DNA of 64,000 bases from Aphelidium insulamus (GCA_036784855.1 JAZDSV010000002.1:16001-80000); one strand, 5' to 3'; shown: positions 1-11,268, counted from the first letter of the stretch. Numbers and translations: made by a program. The notes: generated by a model not told the origin, from the letters alone.

Positions 1-46
1 TTTAACGGCATCACACATCTGTATTAAAACATTGTGACCAGAGCAG

Positions 47-1537
47 CTAAACCTTTTTCACGATTTCGCCGTTCATTTTTGCAAAAAGAAGTCTTAGTAC
101 TTTCTCTTTATCTTCCCACGTTAAGGCGCAAAAATCAAACTTTCCATTTCTGCTAAGGCGACCACCGTGCGATTCTTCAACATACTGCTTACGTTCCCGC
201 TTAATCGTTTGAAGTGCTTCCATAAAAAAGAGCTCCATGTCCGATCGTTGTGCTACCAGTTGACTACTTAATGCCTACAAAAGTCACACCATATCGCTTA
301 GCAGAATAATCGATCAATACCTTTAAAGCCGCTAGCTCTGCATTTTTACGCACTAGTTCTTCATTTAGCGTGCGAGACAGACACTGTACATCGCCTAATT
401 CTTGATTCGTGATTCGTACCAACTCATCCTTTTCTGCCCTAAATTCCCTGAAACCTTTGGTTAATGCAAGCTCCAGATTCTGAACTTTTGTGCGCAAGTC
501 ATCCGTCTAAAGGATGAATTAATGGGTATTTCAAGGAACTAACGCAAACCTCTTTTGCCGTTGATTTGCAGCTTATTATCTTTTCACGGATAATGATATT
601 CTGCATTTCCAGATCAACCGAGTTTTTGTCAACAATCGTTTTAAGTCGATCATTCTCTTTTCGAAGACGATCAGATTCCTTGCTATGGGAAATAATAGCC
701 TGTATCAAGCGTTGGTTTTCGCGAAAAATTGACTTGGCTGTATCGTCCAAATTAATTACAGCATCTGTGTGAGCCTGGCGCTCCAAATCGCTTTGTTTCG
801 CCATCATATCTTTCTGAAACTTCAATTTTTCCTCGAAAAGCTGTTTTTCCAAGCGGACGTTTTGCTCTTCGTGCTTCTCATTGATATGAATTACTTCAAG
901 CTTTTGCTTTTCTAACTGCTCCAAAATAGCATGACGATTCGACTACTCCGAGTTAGCGCCATACCATACCATACCATATGTAGCTGCATACCGTAAATTC
1001 ATCTATGTTTGCTACTTCGCTCTCCAAGATTGATATTCGGGAATCCTTTTTTGCAATGACCTCACGGTATTCTACACGTCTGTCTTAGTCGAAGCATTTC
1101 ATGAAGATCTCTGTACCAGCTATCTTGAATTCAAATGTCTTTGCAGCCTTTTCATTCTCCATCACTAGAATGCTTCGGTCTCGTTCAAATTGATCCAGAA
1201 GAACAAGTTTTTCGGCATCTAACCTGCGCTTTTCGTCGCTTAAAGCGCTTATCAAGCTAGCCTATAGCACTTTAGAAGCAATCAATATACGATCTGCAAT
1301 TTACGGATTCTGTCTGCTGGCTACGAAGCTGCAGTTTTAGCTGCTCATTGTCACGGGACCTGCATCGATTATTACTAGTCACAATGAAAAAACGTACAGT
1401 TGTCCAAGTTGAGTACTTAGTTGCTGTATCGTTGACTCCATGGCTCTGATTTTCCAAGTATCAAGCTGCTCTATGCTCTCCGCATCTGTAGCCACGTTTG
1501 CCATCGTCAGCGGTTTTGAAAATGTGTTGCTGCTCAT
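47..1537 (-). CDS. BBOF1-like coiled-coil ciliary protein, multi-exon
   Basis: A multi-exon gene read right to left. It starts near 1537 (protein begins MSSNTFSKPL) and stops at 47. Coding blocks are visible at about 1537-1408, 1380-1270, 1260-1090, 1070-1000, 924-499, 497-264 and 250-47; the joins between them are not all certain. Nearly the whole product is heptad-rich coiled coil. The block at 924-499 contains LDDTAKSIFRENQRL, and the C-terminus contains LTWEDKEKVLRLLFAKMNG. Both resemble basal body orientation factor 1 / CCDC176 (DUF4515), which acts at the ciliary base in multiciliated cells. The assignment comes from remembered family motifs, so another member of the same coiled-coil superfamily is possible. 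The neighbouring dynein light chain gene agrees with a flagellar role. Confidence 0.55.
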
Positions 1538-2776
1538 CACAAACACAAAATCTATTTTAAGCCCAACAAATTCATCTCCAGGAGGCTCTATTGGAATCCA
1601 CAATGCAACAGTCACTCACACACAGTTGTCAGAAATATTACTGAGCAACGTCACCAACAACGAACGACACTGTCAAGCAGCACCTGATGCCAGGGATAGA
1701 TTGACGCTCGCGGCTATAGAAGACGCGCATAACAACTTCTTCCTGCAAAGTATACGTTGAAATAGATTACGTGTATCCTCATAGACACGCCATATCAAAG
1801 TCATGTATGGCGCGTGCTTAGTCACTGATCTCAACTTTACATATCGTTTGCAGTTAAACAACGCATAGAGTACATAGAGGCCTCACGGGCCTACCATGCA
1901 AAATACCTTAGGCATTCTTGAATATGTATGATCGTTACGTTACTCGACGTTGAAACTCAGTATATGCGCGACCTTATCGCAATAAGGTATCTTGCGGCAG
2001 CAAGGCGCTGCGTTGCTTTCTTATTACAAGAAGCAGAAAAGACAAGACATTTCTTTGCCGTATGCAGTACTTTCATCGGCAAGGGGTTGATTGTTTAGAG
2101 AGTAACAGAGAGCATGGGTCTTGGCAGACACCCGTGAAAAATCCGTGCTAATAAATCTGACATAATGGACGTCATTTTTCATATTCCAATAATCAACATG
2201 TAACCTGAACCTAATCGTGACGCATACGGCCATTCACAGGGACATCCATTTCAGATTGGGGTCCTAAGCAGATTTTATTCCGTATGTGTGCGACTTTAAA
2301 GCTCACCTGCGGTGTGTTGCAAATAGCAGCGTCCACATAGACCCTTCAAGCACCTGATTACAGGACCAATTTCCAGCGTCGCATGGCGCAAAATGGAACA
2401 CTACATTGATGCATGTAGTAGCTCCCGGAATCGTGTCAAAACCATTAGCGGCTTGCTGAAGTGCAGCAGCAGCAGACAGTGGTGGGATGGCGGTAGACCG
2501 CCTGAGGTTAGAATCAACTTCAGCACGACACGTAGTGTTAGGGTCGTGTCCACTTATTGGATGAGAGAAAGGACGCTCCTACAGTTTTTTCATACTAGCA
2601 TACTCACGCATAAACGTATGGCAGCCATACATATCCATGAAAGTAAGCCATTTTAGTAACCATATTGGATGTATTGCTATTGTGCCAGTAAATCCTGTCG
2701 TTACTCAAAGTAGCATGCAAACACTGTGCCGATGGCAAACAGCACAGACTTAGCTGTGTTACATAAAGATAAAGAC
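1538..2776. other. Intergenic stretch, no convincing gene
   Basis: About 1.2 kb without an ORF I would call. It contains one copy of a diverged dispersed repeat (about 2165-2320), listed separately. The short ORFs here show no family resemblance and lack consistent splice continuations. Confidence 0.5.
2165..2320 (+). repeat. Dispersed repeat, copy A
   Basis: This stretch matches the reverse complement of about 43940-44085 in the same window. The shared blocks, in order, are an AACCT(G/T)AACCTAATCGT segment, a TTTCAGATTGGGG segment, a GATTTTATTCCGT segment and a GCGACTTTAAAGCTCACCTG segment, with substitutions and small indels between them. No coding potential is seen. It is probably a fragment of an interspersed element; the family is unknown. 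Confidence 0.6.
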
Positions 2777-3363
2777 TCAATCAAAACGTACATTCTTGAA
2801 CTGCGCAGACACCGTCGCGTCTGTTGTTGGCTCCCACAGACAACGGGAGTTCATTCGCAAACCCTGGCCTTTGCTTTCGCCGATGGTAATGCTTACAACC
2901 AGTTTGTATTCCAGGAAGCCCAATTCTGGAGTTGCATTTTGTAATTATACAGGACACTATAGCCAAGGGATACGTCACTTACTCTTGACTTCAGCGAGAA
3001 TGTTTTGCGATATGACGTTTGTAAGATCGTTGATCTGCGTTGCATCGTAGAACGAACAGCCAGATAGGTGCTTTTGCAGCGACGTTTGCACGATTTTACG
3101 AGCCGGTTCTGAAAGAAATCTAAGCATCGTGTGAGATCGCACCTGGTAACAGCTACGCTGCCGTACTTTTGGTCAGGCTTAGTCTTGTATGTGTTCTCCA
3201 TTGTGCGCATTGCACTGGCATTGTCAAGACCGGCGTTGGCATCGCCCAAGGATGACAATTGTTGTTGTGCAGAGGCTTCAGCGCCGTCCAACGCTGCAAC
3301 GGACTTGTTTACCGCACGGCCACCAGCCAGCGCACCGCTACTGCCTGCGGCTGTCGATATCAT
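2777..3363 (-). CDS. TCTEX1-type dynein light chain
   Basis: Three exons (3363-3167, 3119-2983, 2925-2777) give 160 residues. The exon joins restore the TCTEX core: ENTYKTKPDQKFLSEPARKI, then a KHLSGCSFYDATQINDLTN segment, then LGFLEYKLVVSITIGESKGQ, and finally a SRCLWEPTTDATVSAQFKNV segment near the C-terminus. These are the hallmark elements of the DYNLT/TCTEX1D family: an N-terminal helix, the 'Y..V..V.IGE..GQ' strand and the 'R.LW....D' motif. The first 45 residues or so are an Ala/Ser-rich extension. The family includes light chains of cytoplasmic, axonemal inner-arm and IFT dynein. I cannot tell which complex this one joins, although neighbouring ciliary-type genes favour an axonemal or IFT role. 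Introns are GT-AG. The start codon lies 124 bp from the divergent EF-hand gene. Confidence 0.85.
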
Positions 3364-3487
3364 TTCGTGATATGTAGTTTGAGTGATTGATGAAACACTG
3401 AAACCTGACAACCGTAGTTTACATGCCACATTGTTGTATTTAACCCGTACATAATTGTGAAACTGCTGTGTATCTGATAACTCGATA
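3364..3487. promoter_or_regulatory. Shared intergenic promoter region
   Basis: Only 124 bp separate the start codons of the divergent TCTEX dynein light chain (-) and EF-hand gene (+), so both promoters must lie here or extend into the 5' exons. I see no clear TATA box. Confidence 0.45.
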
Positions 3488-4150
3488 ATGGCAGCTGCAA
3501 GTGCCACGTATCCACTGGTCAAACTGTCGGCCAAGGAAATCTGCGACGCTTTCGCCTTTCTGTCGGGAGATGGTAGCGCAATTAATCGCGATGACTTGAG
3601 GGTGGTGCTGGAACAGTATTTGGGGACTTCCTTATCCTTGGAGCACTTTCGTTCGTTGATAGCGGCACCATTGTCTCAACCAATACCACCAAAACATGGC
3701 GAAAGGACGCCGCCTGCGCGCAGAAGAACATATTCACGTTTACAACGCGATGATAGTGATGTCATGACGTTGCCGGCTCTACTTGCACTGTTCCACATGA
3801 CTGAAGATGAATCCGAAACTGCCGTGCCATCGCATCATTTAAAATCATTTGAAACGATGCACGCGAGCAAAGCCAGTATGGACGCCTTTCATGTAAGCTT
3901 TTGATTAAATAGCATCATGTGCGACTTCATTTGCTAGCTACTTGCTGGCAACAGCAACTTCATCCCAGATGAAGTACTGCGTGACCTTATTGTGGTGTAC
4001 AACAAAAGAAACGAACTCAGGGGTGCGTCCTCCTTTATTGTAAAACCCGACAAAGAGCGACTTCTCTACGAATTTGATCGAGACGGTGACGGCGAGTTGG
4101 GTTTAAACGACTTCCTCGCCATGCATCGGAAGGACACTTCATCCAAATAG
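3488..4150 (+). CDS. EF-hand protein
   Basis: Two exons (3488-3892 and 3938-4150) joined by a 45-bp GT-AG intron encode 205 residues. The N-terminal third has a degenerate EF-hand-like helix-loop-helix (FLSGDGSAINRDDL). The second exon supplies a second degenerate loop (LLAGNSNFIPDEVL) and then a canonical Ca2+-binding loop, FDRDGDGELGLNDFL, with Asp/Asp/Asp/Glu at ligand positions. A basic, Pro/Arg-rich linker (ERTPPARRRTYSR) separates the two halves. This layout fits a calmodulin-like regulatory protein; no specific ortholog is recognised. It is divergently paired with the dynein light chain gene, so a flagellar role is possible but unproven. The start is the first ATG of the open frame. 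Confidence 0.75.
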
Positions 4151-4206
4151 ATCCGTGGCTATAACAAAACGTATCTGAATAATATAAGTTCGTTGTGCTG
4201 TCACTG

Positions 4207-4280
4207 GCTTTCATGGTGTAGTCGGTTATCACATTCGCCTTACACGCGAAAGGTCTCCAGTTCGAGCCTGGATGAAAGCA
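4207..4280 (+). tRNA. tRNA-Val (TAC anticodon)
   Basis: A full cloverleaf of 74 nt with no intron. The acceptor arms are GCTTTCA/TGAAAGC with discriminator A. The D-arm, the anticodon stem TTCGC/GCGAA with loop CTTACAC (anticodon TAC), and the T-arm with GTTCGAGCC are all present. A run of seven T's starts 3 nt downstream and is a Pol III terminator. The internal A and B boxes look intact. Confidence 0.93.
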
Positions 4281-5483
4281 TATTTTTTTGTTAAATTCTT
4301 CTGTATACTCCTGACCCGAATAATTCGTTATCAGGATACATAGCCCATGACACCTCTATTTTTCCCACTAAATTAATTGATATTGCCCTGGTATGGTATG
4401 AAACAACGACAACAACTGTGATCTCATGTCCAACATCGTCACTCTTCACTTTAAATGCTTGAGGCTCCTATGTACAGTGGCACCGTCACATTTGATGCGC
4501 CAATCATGTGCCGACCTTGACCGAATGTAATAAGGGTCAAATATAAAAGCAACTGGGTGGCCGACTCAGGGAGACGCTGCTGCAATAAGGCGTAAATTTA
4601 ATAGTGCTGATTATTCCCATTGTACAGTAACTTGGCCACTACAATCCAATCGCGTAGTTATAGATTGCTCTTTGACACATTAGAATCACGCTGCATAAAC
4701 TGCACGTGTAAATAGCATATCATCTTACAGTTAAACCCAACACCGTTACCTAAAACACCAGTCTCACTCACTTACTCTCCAACGCGCCATGCCTGCCTTC
4801 TCACCGGCCCAGTAATCATAACTACGTGTACCCGGACGACTCGACGCGCACAGCTCGCACTGGATCCACAGTTTTGCCAATGTATTTGCCGGCACCTCTA
4901 GCACACTCATATATATCATATTGCACACTGCCATTGGTAAAGCTGCAATATTCCCACAAGCTGCTCCAACTAGTATGCTGGAAATGAGATCACACTAATC
5001 AACAGACTGCATATTGATTTCTGAACAATATGCAGTCTTTTAGCAAATCATCTTGTCAAAGTTGTTGTTAAAGCCTAGTTTATTAATCTGCAATGCCTAT
5101 GTAAGAAATCTGCTTTAAAAGTAAGGTGGTGGATCTCAACAATATTGGCACCCTACCAGCATTGCTTTTTCTTTTTTTGGGTTGTAGTACCACGTCACAA
5201 ATTAGGCCCCTCAGCACCAAGTCAACTTAATCCTCAGCCCTTCCATTAAGTGACAATTATATCATGCTTACCCATACACTTTGTAAATTCCACGGGAGGA
5301 AGCATCCACGTGTTACACACGGGACATGGTCAGCGCAACCACGGTGCTTTCAAACGACCCCTGGAATCCCATCCTTTGAAGGCCAAGCTAGGGCGTCATT
5401 GTGAATACCTATGCTGCCTGCACACCTCGCAGTGCTCTGAAAGCTGTGCTGTATAATATAAGTTAAACTGCCATCATACAACA
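4281..5483. other. Intergenic stretch with one decayed gene fragment
   Basis: About 1.2 kb between tRNA-Val and tRNA-Arg. Apart from the degenerate exon copy at about 4761-4905 (listed separately) I see no gene. The sequence is AT-rich with scattered short ORFs that lack family signatures. Confidence 0.5.
4761..4905 (+). pseudogene. Decayed copy of first exon and leader of the 28639-30331 gene
   Basis: This stretch aligns base by base with about 28610-28757. The match covers the CACTCAC-rich leader, the GCGCCATGCCTGCCTTCT start context, the AACTACGTGTACCCGGACGA core and the CTGGATCC...GCCGGCACC end of exon 1. Relative to the intact gene it has lost several bases within the first 10 codons and elsewhere, so the frame is broken. 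No downstream exons of that gene follow. It is a truncated, non-functional duplicate. Confidence 0.75.
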
Positions 5484-5556
5484 GCTCGGCTGGCGAAATG
5501 GTCATCGCGTCAGACTTCGGATCTGAAGGTTGCAGGTTCGAGTCCTGCGTCGGGCG
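5484..5556 (+). tRNA. tRNA-Arg (TCG anticodon)
   Basis: A cloverleaf of 73 nt without an intron. The acceptor arms are GCTCGGC/GTCGGGC (two G-T wobble pairs) with discriminator G. The anticodon stem CAGA/TCTG encloses loop CTTCGGA, giving anticodon TCG. The T-arm is CAGGTTCGAGTCCTG. A run of six T's follows within 8 nt. It is very similar to the tRNA-Arg at 5903, which differs mainly in the anticodon arm. Confidence 0.92.
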
Positions 5557-5902
5557 TATTGTTTTTTGACTTTTTGTCATCTTTGATCACTTTGGAATCA
5601 TCACGGAATACATGTGCCAGATCACGCCATGATATTAGCAGCTTTTCCCTCTATATCGCTTCAGCAGCCGACAAGCTTCATTTCATTCATCAAGTTTCAA
5701 AAATGAAGCTTGAGCGTTTTTCCACAGCCGTGCTTGCAGATAAATACAATACATCGTAATGATATGCAGTGCACGCATGGGTATTGCCTCACAAGCTCCG
5801 GCGGTCAAAACAGAGCATACAGAGCAAACATGGTTTTCAATTAGACATGATGTAAAATATCGATGCATGATAATTATAATGTTAGTCATACTGGGCAGCA
5901 GT
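5557..5902. other. Spacer between two tRNA-Arg genes
   Basis: About 350 bp. No gene is recognised; the short ORFs here run into the tRNA sequences and are not credible. Confidence 0.5.
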
Positions 5903-5975
5903 GCTCGGCTGGCGAAATGGTCACCGCGCCAGACCCCGGATCTGGAGATTGCAGGTTCGAGTCCTGCGTCGGGCG
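5903..5975 (+). tRNA. tRNA-Arg (CCG anticodon)
   Basis: A cloverleaf of 73 nt without an intron. Its acceptor arm and T-arm are identical to those of the tRNA-Arg at 5484. The anticodon stem CCAGA/TCTGG holds loop CCCCGGA, giving anticodon CCG. A T5 terminator follows 2 nt after the 3' end. The pair probably arose by local duplication followed by change of the wobble base. Confidence 0.92.
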
Positions 5976-5979
5976 ACTT

Positions 5980-6155
5980 TTTGAACGCCAAACTTTAATT
6001 TACACACGCGTCACAATATGCCCGACGCCAAAACGCCAAACTTTAATTTACACACGCGTCACAATATGCCCGACGCCAAACACCTTTATTTTACACACGC
6101 GTCACAAAATGCCCTTATTTTACACACGCGTCACAAAAGGCCCGACGCCAAACCC
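5980..6155 (+). repeat. Short tandem repeat, four units
   Basis: Four imperfect units share the core TTACACACGCGTCACAA, three of them followed by (TAT/AAG)GCCCGACGCCAAA. Unit length varies from about 31 to 49 bp through loss of internal segments. The array starts immediately after tRNA-Arg(CCG). No coding role is seen, and the region 6155-6273 is likewise empty. Confidence 0.8.
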
Positions 6156-6273
6156 TTGCCAAACACACGTATGCTGCCAGCGGATACTTTGTAGTGCATT
6201 TCACTCCCTTTCCACTTGTCGCCAATGCTAGCCACAGCACGTCCGCCGCGCATGAGCGCAAGCTATTCAATTT

Positions 6274-7073
6274 TTAGTATGTGTATGTACTACAAGAGCA
6301 ATTATGCAAGTAACCGAGTACAACCTGTCCATCGATTTCTGGTGAAGTTCCCGTTGACAACTTTCTGCAGCGGAGTACATAGTCGCTGTTATGCAGCAAA
6401 AGCCGCAAGACATATTCGTATTCGGGTGGCTGCGTTGCCCACTGGTCCGTGTGCATAAGGTGAACAATGCTGCGCGCGTCGCTCGACCACCAGGCACGCA
6501 ATACATGCACCACTGAGTCTAGCAACATCCCGCTCTCCAGCAGTAAACCAACATCATCCACCAGCAGCACCGTTTCCCTGTCCAGCGACTCGGCACAGGC
6601 CAGAAGCGCCGTATTCTTTATAGCCGCGAAAGCTGCCGCGTAATCACCTTCAGCACGACAGTTGACGATTTCCGAACGGCCGACTGCGACTATCGCCACG
6701 CTGTCCACCGTCTCACTGGCTAGCAGGCCCTGAACAGCGTGAGCAGTGATCGATGTGGCGGGTGAGTGGAGGCTGGTGGCTGGGACTGGAGAGCCCCCAC
6801 CGGCAGCCTGCGCCAGCCACACACGCGTCAACCCCACCACCTCTACACTTCACCCACCATCGATACTGAACGGCGCAAAAAGTCTTGAAAGTAGTGGGCG
6901 TCGCGGTGCAGCGACAGGACCACTACTCTGGTGGCAGGCGAATTGTCTCGTAGCGCGCCCAGCAGCAAGTGGCCCAAAAACACGCTCCCATCGGCACCGG
7001 CATCATCCAGCACGGTGGCGACAGCTGTGGCATGACCGCGCCGCGGTGGCAGCAGGTCATCGATAGGTTGCAT
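6274..7073 (-). CDS. ELP6: Elongator complex protein 6 (ELP6)
   Basis: Starts at 7073 and ends near 6274, with at least one intron between about 6860 and 6735 whose exact borders I could not fix. ELP6 is part of the Elp4-5-6 RecA-like hexamer that helps Elongator make cm5U-type modifications at tRNA wobble uridine. Family features seen are the N-terminal DGSVFLGHLLLGAL strand-helix followed by the RVVVLSLHRDAHYF segment, the Walker-B-like strand TVLLVDDVGLLLESG, and a C-terminal IDGQV motif like the 'DVHGQ' of animal ELP6. As in other ELP6 proteins there is no true P-loop. The gene lies head-to-head with WDR6, which also acts in tRNA position-34 modification; the start codons are 34 bp apart. 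ELP5 is a less likely alternative. Confidence 0.7.
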
Positions 7074-7107
7074 CTGCTAATCAGTCCCTAAAAGGTCAAG
7101 GCGGAGT
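7074..7107. promoter_or_regulatory. Ultra-short divergent ELP6/WDR6 spacer
   Basis: Only 34 bp separate the two predicted start codons. Core promoter elements for each gene must overlap this spacer or the opposing 5' coding exon. Confidence 0.5.
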
Positions 7108-10100
7108 ATGTCAGCGGAGTGGGATGGCGCAGATGGTGACGGTGCCTCTACGGGACTCGTGCCGCGGCTGGCAGTTACGCGCGATTCCTTCATGGGCCAG
7201 GTAGCGGCCGCAGAGTTTGCTCTCGGAGGCACCGTACTGCTTGCAGGTGTGTAGATAGGTGTCCGGTATCGCGCTGTGCTCAACTCACCCACCGGCAGCC
7301 ACCGGGCCCTACGTGAAGGTGTACGGCGTGGCCACCGGCGAACTTTTGTGCGATGTATATGCCTTGTCCGGCACTCAGATACTTGGTCTGCGCGTGCAGC
7401 ATGATACCGCGGGTCATCGGGCACGGTCGTCTGGCGCCACGACCGTGGACGCGGGATCGCTGAAAAGTCGGCAACTGGTCGTGCTAGCATTCGGCTCACG
7501 CAATCTCTCCGTGCTAACCATTCACGTGGACTATGCGACGACTGCCGTGGAAGTTTGTGGTTCCACGGCGCTTGCCGCGTCTGTGGAGCGTATTTGTGAG
7601 CACGGCCCGTTTCCCGACTGGATAAAGGATGTCGCGTGGATTCCGGCGCCCGCATCCGACGGTGCCCATCCGCATCCACGGACGCAGCGCGGCTTGGGGA
7701 GACAGCATGACACCCACCCACTGGCACGGCATGGCACGACGAGACAGCAGGACACCCACGCACGGGAGCAGTACAGCACGCCAACGCAGAGACTTGATGG
7801 TGATGATAATGCACAGGGAAATGCAGCTGTGGATTGCAAGTTTACGATAGCGCTCGTGTATGCGCACAATTTTATCGAGATTCGGTGTCTGGACTTGACC
7901 GCCGCTGACAACAGTCTGCTGTGGCGCCGAAACTGTGAGGTCAAGTGTTTGCTCTACTCTGCGCGCATTCAAACCACTCCTCCGCCTTCTGTCTGCCAAG
8001 TTGTGGTTGCGGTTGGCACGGTATTCAATCAGGTGCACCTGTGGACGGCGACGGTGGATCAGGATGGCGACTGCGCCGTCCAAGCGCAGTTTGTCGGCCA
8101 TGAGGGCGTGATATTCAGCGTGCGATACTCGGCGGATGGCACCCAGTTGGCATCGGTATCAGACGACAGAACGGCTCGTTTGTGGTCTATTGACGGCAGT
8201 AATGCTCCAGTGATACTTTACGGACATTCGGCTCGCGTGTGGGACTGCATAGTGACCGGGGAGCATGCCGTCACAATATCAGAGGACTGCTCGTGTCGCG
8301 TGTGGGATCTAACTACGGCGCGAACCATATATAAATGTTCTGGACACAGCGGCAAGGGCATTTGGGCACTAGCGCTGTCCCAAACCCATGTGGTAGGTGT
8401 GCCCTTTACACATACGTACTTCATCTCACATGATTTTTTCATAGGCGACCGGCGGCAACGACCATGGTATATGTTTACGCGAGTGGCTGCCGATGGTGGG
8501 CGAGTCGGAGTGGGCGACATTTGAGACGAAGTACATTCTCCCGCCGGGTAATGAAGTTGTGCCTCGTAAACAAAAAGTGGCGAAAATGGCGCCCATCACC
8601 CGAATGGCTGTCAGCCACGACGGCATTTTTGCCGTATGCAAGAATGGCACACTACACGTCGCCACCGCAAATCCCGGTCGCCCGCTGCCGCCCACTCTAT
8701 TCACATATGCAGCCGATAATAATTATTGTGGTTCAAACTGCGTGTCACTCACCGTGTCCGACTGCGGTACGTTAATGGCATGTGGCGATATAGCGGGCGG
8801 AATCGCCGTGTATGCTTGCGGGTCTTACCGAAAATTGGTGCATCAAACAGCTTGTTGGCACGGGAAAATATTTTCACTGCGCCTCTGTAGTCGGGGGCAC
8901 AATGATTCGTGGCAATTACTTGTTATCGGACAGCAGCAACTGCCAGTGCAGACTGCCGATGAGTCATTACTTTGCGTTCGCTCGTTTATCCTCACCCAAA
9001 GTTGCCGCAATGGAGAATGGGAAATGAACTCTGGTTTGGATTTCAAATTGCAGACATATGACGTGTATCCAGCAAGCAAAGCGGATTCTGCAGTCGGTGG
9101 ACTGCCACTTGCAATGTCCGTCGCCCTCACCGACTTCAGTTCACATGGCTTAGCACCGTTGTGCGCTGTCGGGCTGCGACACGGCGCCATTGCCGTGTTT
9201 AACGCCCTGACTGGATCACAGCTTGTTTACTTAACTGGAGCACATCACCGTGATGCAGTCTCCGACTTGAAGTTTTTACCGTGCTCCGTTAGCGGCACTG
9301 ACTATTCAATGCTTCTGTGGTCATGTGGTCGCGATGGCTTTGTTCGACTGAGCCGTCTTGAGTGGTGTTCTGACTCGGATGGTCGGAGGATGCTTGATGT
9401 GTCAGAGCTGCACCTGAAGCGTCTTACAAAAGGCTGGGTCGACGCGGTGAGTTGCATCACAGAGATGCTCAGCGCGCTCATTTCACACACTAACAATATC
9501 TAGATTAGCGTGTGCCGCCAGAGCGGAGATGTATTATTTGGTTACTTTTGGGACAAGAGATTTACCGTACATAACCACTCGAGCGGCCACGATTTGTTTT
9601 CCGTGTCGTGCGGGGGTGGAAACAGGCAATTTTATATGCGCGTTCGCGATGTTGATAGCGGTTCGATGGTGCAGTTTACGTATTTGCGATGCAACGTTGT
9701 GCACCAAGTCACACACGTACACTGCACCCAGGATGGGCCTCGCCGCGCTGTGCAGTACCTGAATGACGGCAAACTGGCTGGCAACGGATGCGTATTTCAT
9801 GGACGTGAGACGCGTTGCGTGCTCCGGGTCGATATAGACGGCCAAGAGCTGCTGGCAACGGGCGGCGAGGATTGCTCTGTAGGCATTTATCAGCAAGTTG
9901 TACAACCGAGTAATAAGAGTGTACGTGATACACTGCGTCCTCTACGACTCGTTGCATCGCTGCAAAAACACTCGTCATGCGTGTCCGACATCGGCTGCGT
10001 GAAAATCGCTAGCCGTACACACCGACAGCGATTATTGTTTTCGTGCGGCGCATGTGAAGATATCCGCGCCACACTCGTAACCTTGGAGCAGGATCCGCGC

Positions 10101-11159
10101 GGAATATCGGCTGTTCAGCTTTCGATGTGCCCGTTGGTGTCGTCGTTGCCAGATACACGCGTAATGTCTGTCGCCGCCGTTCCCGTGGCAGAAATATTTC
10201 CTGGTAGGTCATTCTGCGACCGCGCAATGAAACACGGCGTTATTTTGGCGGCCGTTTATTCGGATTCGAAGCTACGTCTCTGGCTGTACGATGACAGTGA
10301 TGATCGCCGCTTCTACATTGTCGGCAGCGGAGAAAATAAGCGCGATGGGCGGTGCTTTCTGTCGGTTAGGCAATGGCCAGTAGCCACTCGAGGGACATGC
10401 TGTTTTATTACTGCTGACACCGGTGGCTATATAACAGTCTGGAATGTCACGGATGATATACGAGCATTCATGGACGAGTATTCAAATACGAACACAATGA
10501 ATGCCGTTCGAAAGGTAGATCGACTCTCCAGTGGGCCCATACGGGTGCAGTCACGTCACAATTACCGCCTTTCGGACCAATGTGTCACTGCCAGATTACG
10601 GCGCCACCAGTCAGGGGTCAAATCGATGGACGCCTTGATGCTGCCACGCCGTGCAGATTTGCCCGGTTCATCACAGCGCTGTTTGGTCATGGTGGCCACG
10701 GGCGGCGACGATAATGCCGTACGTTTGGCCACCATATGTGGCGATTCGTGTACAATAGTTCACGAATATAGTATTCCCGCGAACGTGCACGCATCCTCTG
10801 TACAAGGTGAATCTTTATTGTTCGCGTACCACACATTTCTCCTCTTAATTCTCATTGTAGCTGTGCAGCTGGTTCAGGCTCTTGATGCTGTCTTTCTGCT
10901 AACTGTAGCTCTGGACCGGCGCTTGATTGTGTGGCGAGTACGCGGCGATGCAATTGAGCGCACAGACACAATTTTTGTTGACGTACCAGACGTCAGCGAT
11001 ATGTCTGCCTGGCTGAACGCCGACCAGTACGTAGAAAGTGTACTTGGCATCGTTATCCACTATCCACGTGTTTAATACCAATTTGCAGCACAGCAATCAA
11101 TGTGGTGATCACAGGAGTGGGATTACAGCGGTTCTCGCTGCATATTATTCAATCCTGAC
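7108..11159 (+). CDS. WDR6: WDR6 / Trm734-type WD40 protein
   Basis: Six exons: 7108-7246, 7299-8392, 8445-9446, 9504-10806, 10861-11026 and 11089-11159; all introns are GT-AG of 50-62 bp. The start at 7108 was chosen because exon 1 supplies the family N-terminus that flows into the TGPYVKVY segment. WD repeats run along the whole protein, for example GHEGVIFSVRYSADGTQLAS, the RVWDC and ISEDCSCRVWDL units and the GHSGKGIWALAL unit typical of WDR6. The C-terminus INVVITGVGLQRF also matches the family. WDR6 (yeast Trm734) partners the FTSJ1/Trm7 2'-O-methyltransferase for tRNA position 34. An insert around 7670-7800, rich in His/Thr/Arg, is not a WD repeat. The gene is convergent with the bL36m gene. 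Confidence 0.85.
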
Positions 11160-11268
11160 CCGCACTGAACCGTGCACAAATTCAGCTTTGCCTAGAGGAA
11201 TATCATGGATCCCCGCACGGCGGCATGGGACTGATGGAGCAATAGATATAGATTATATTGCGGCAGGA

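Noticed and set aside
2893-3534. A single 213-codon minus-strand ORF as one exon
   Set aside because: Splicing out two short GT-AG introns in this interval yields a textbook TCTEX dynein light chain. The unspliced reading gives an unrelated C-terminus and overlaps the EF-hand start.
5980-6155. CRISPR-like array
   Set aside because: The repeats are contiguous and degenerate with no unique spacers of constant length, and the surrounding genome is eukaryotic.
7077-7814. A 245-codon minus-strand frame opposite WDR6
   Set aside because: It is the antisense shadow of WDR6 exons 1 and 2, which have strong WD40 evidence. Its composition is Arg/Ser/His-rich with no domain.
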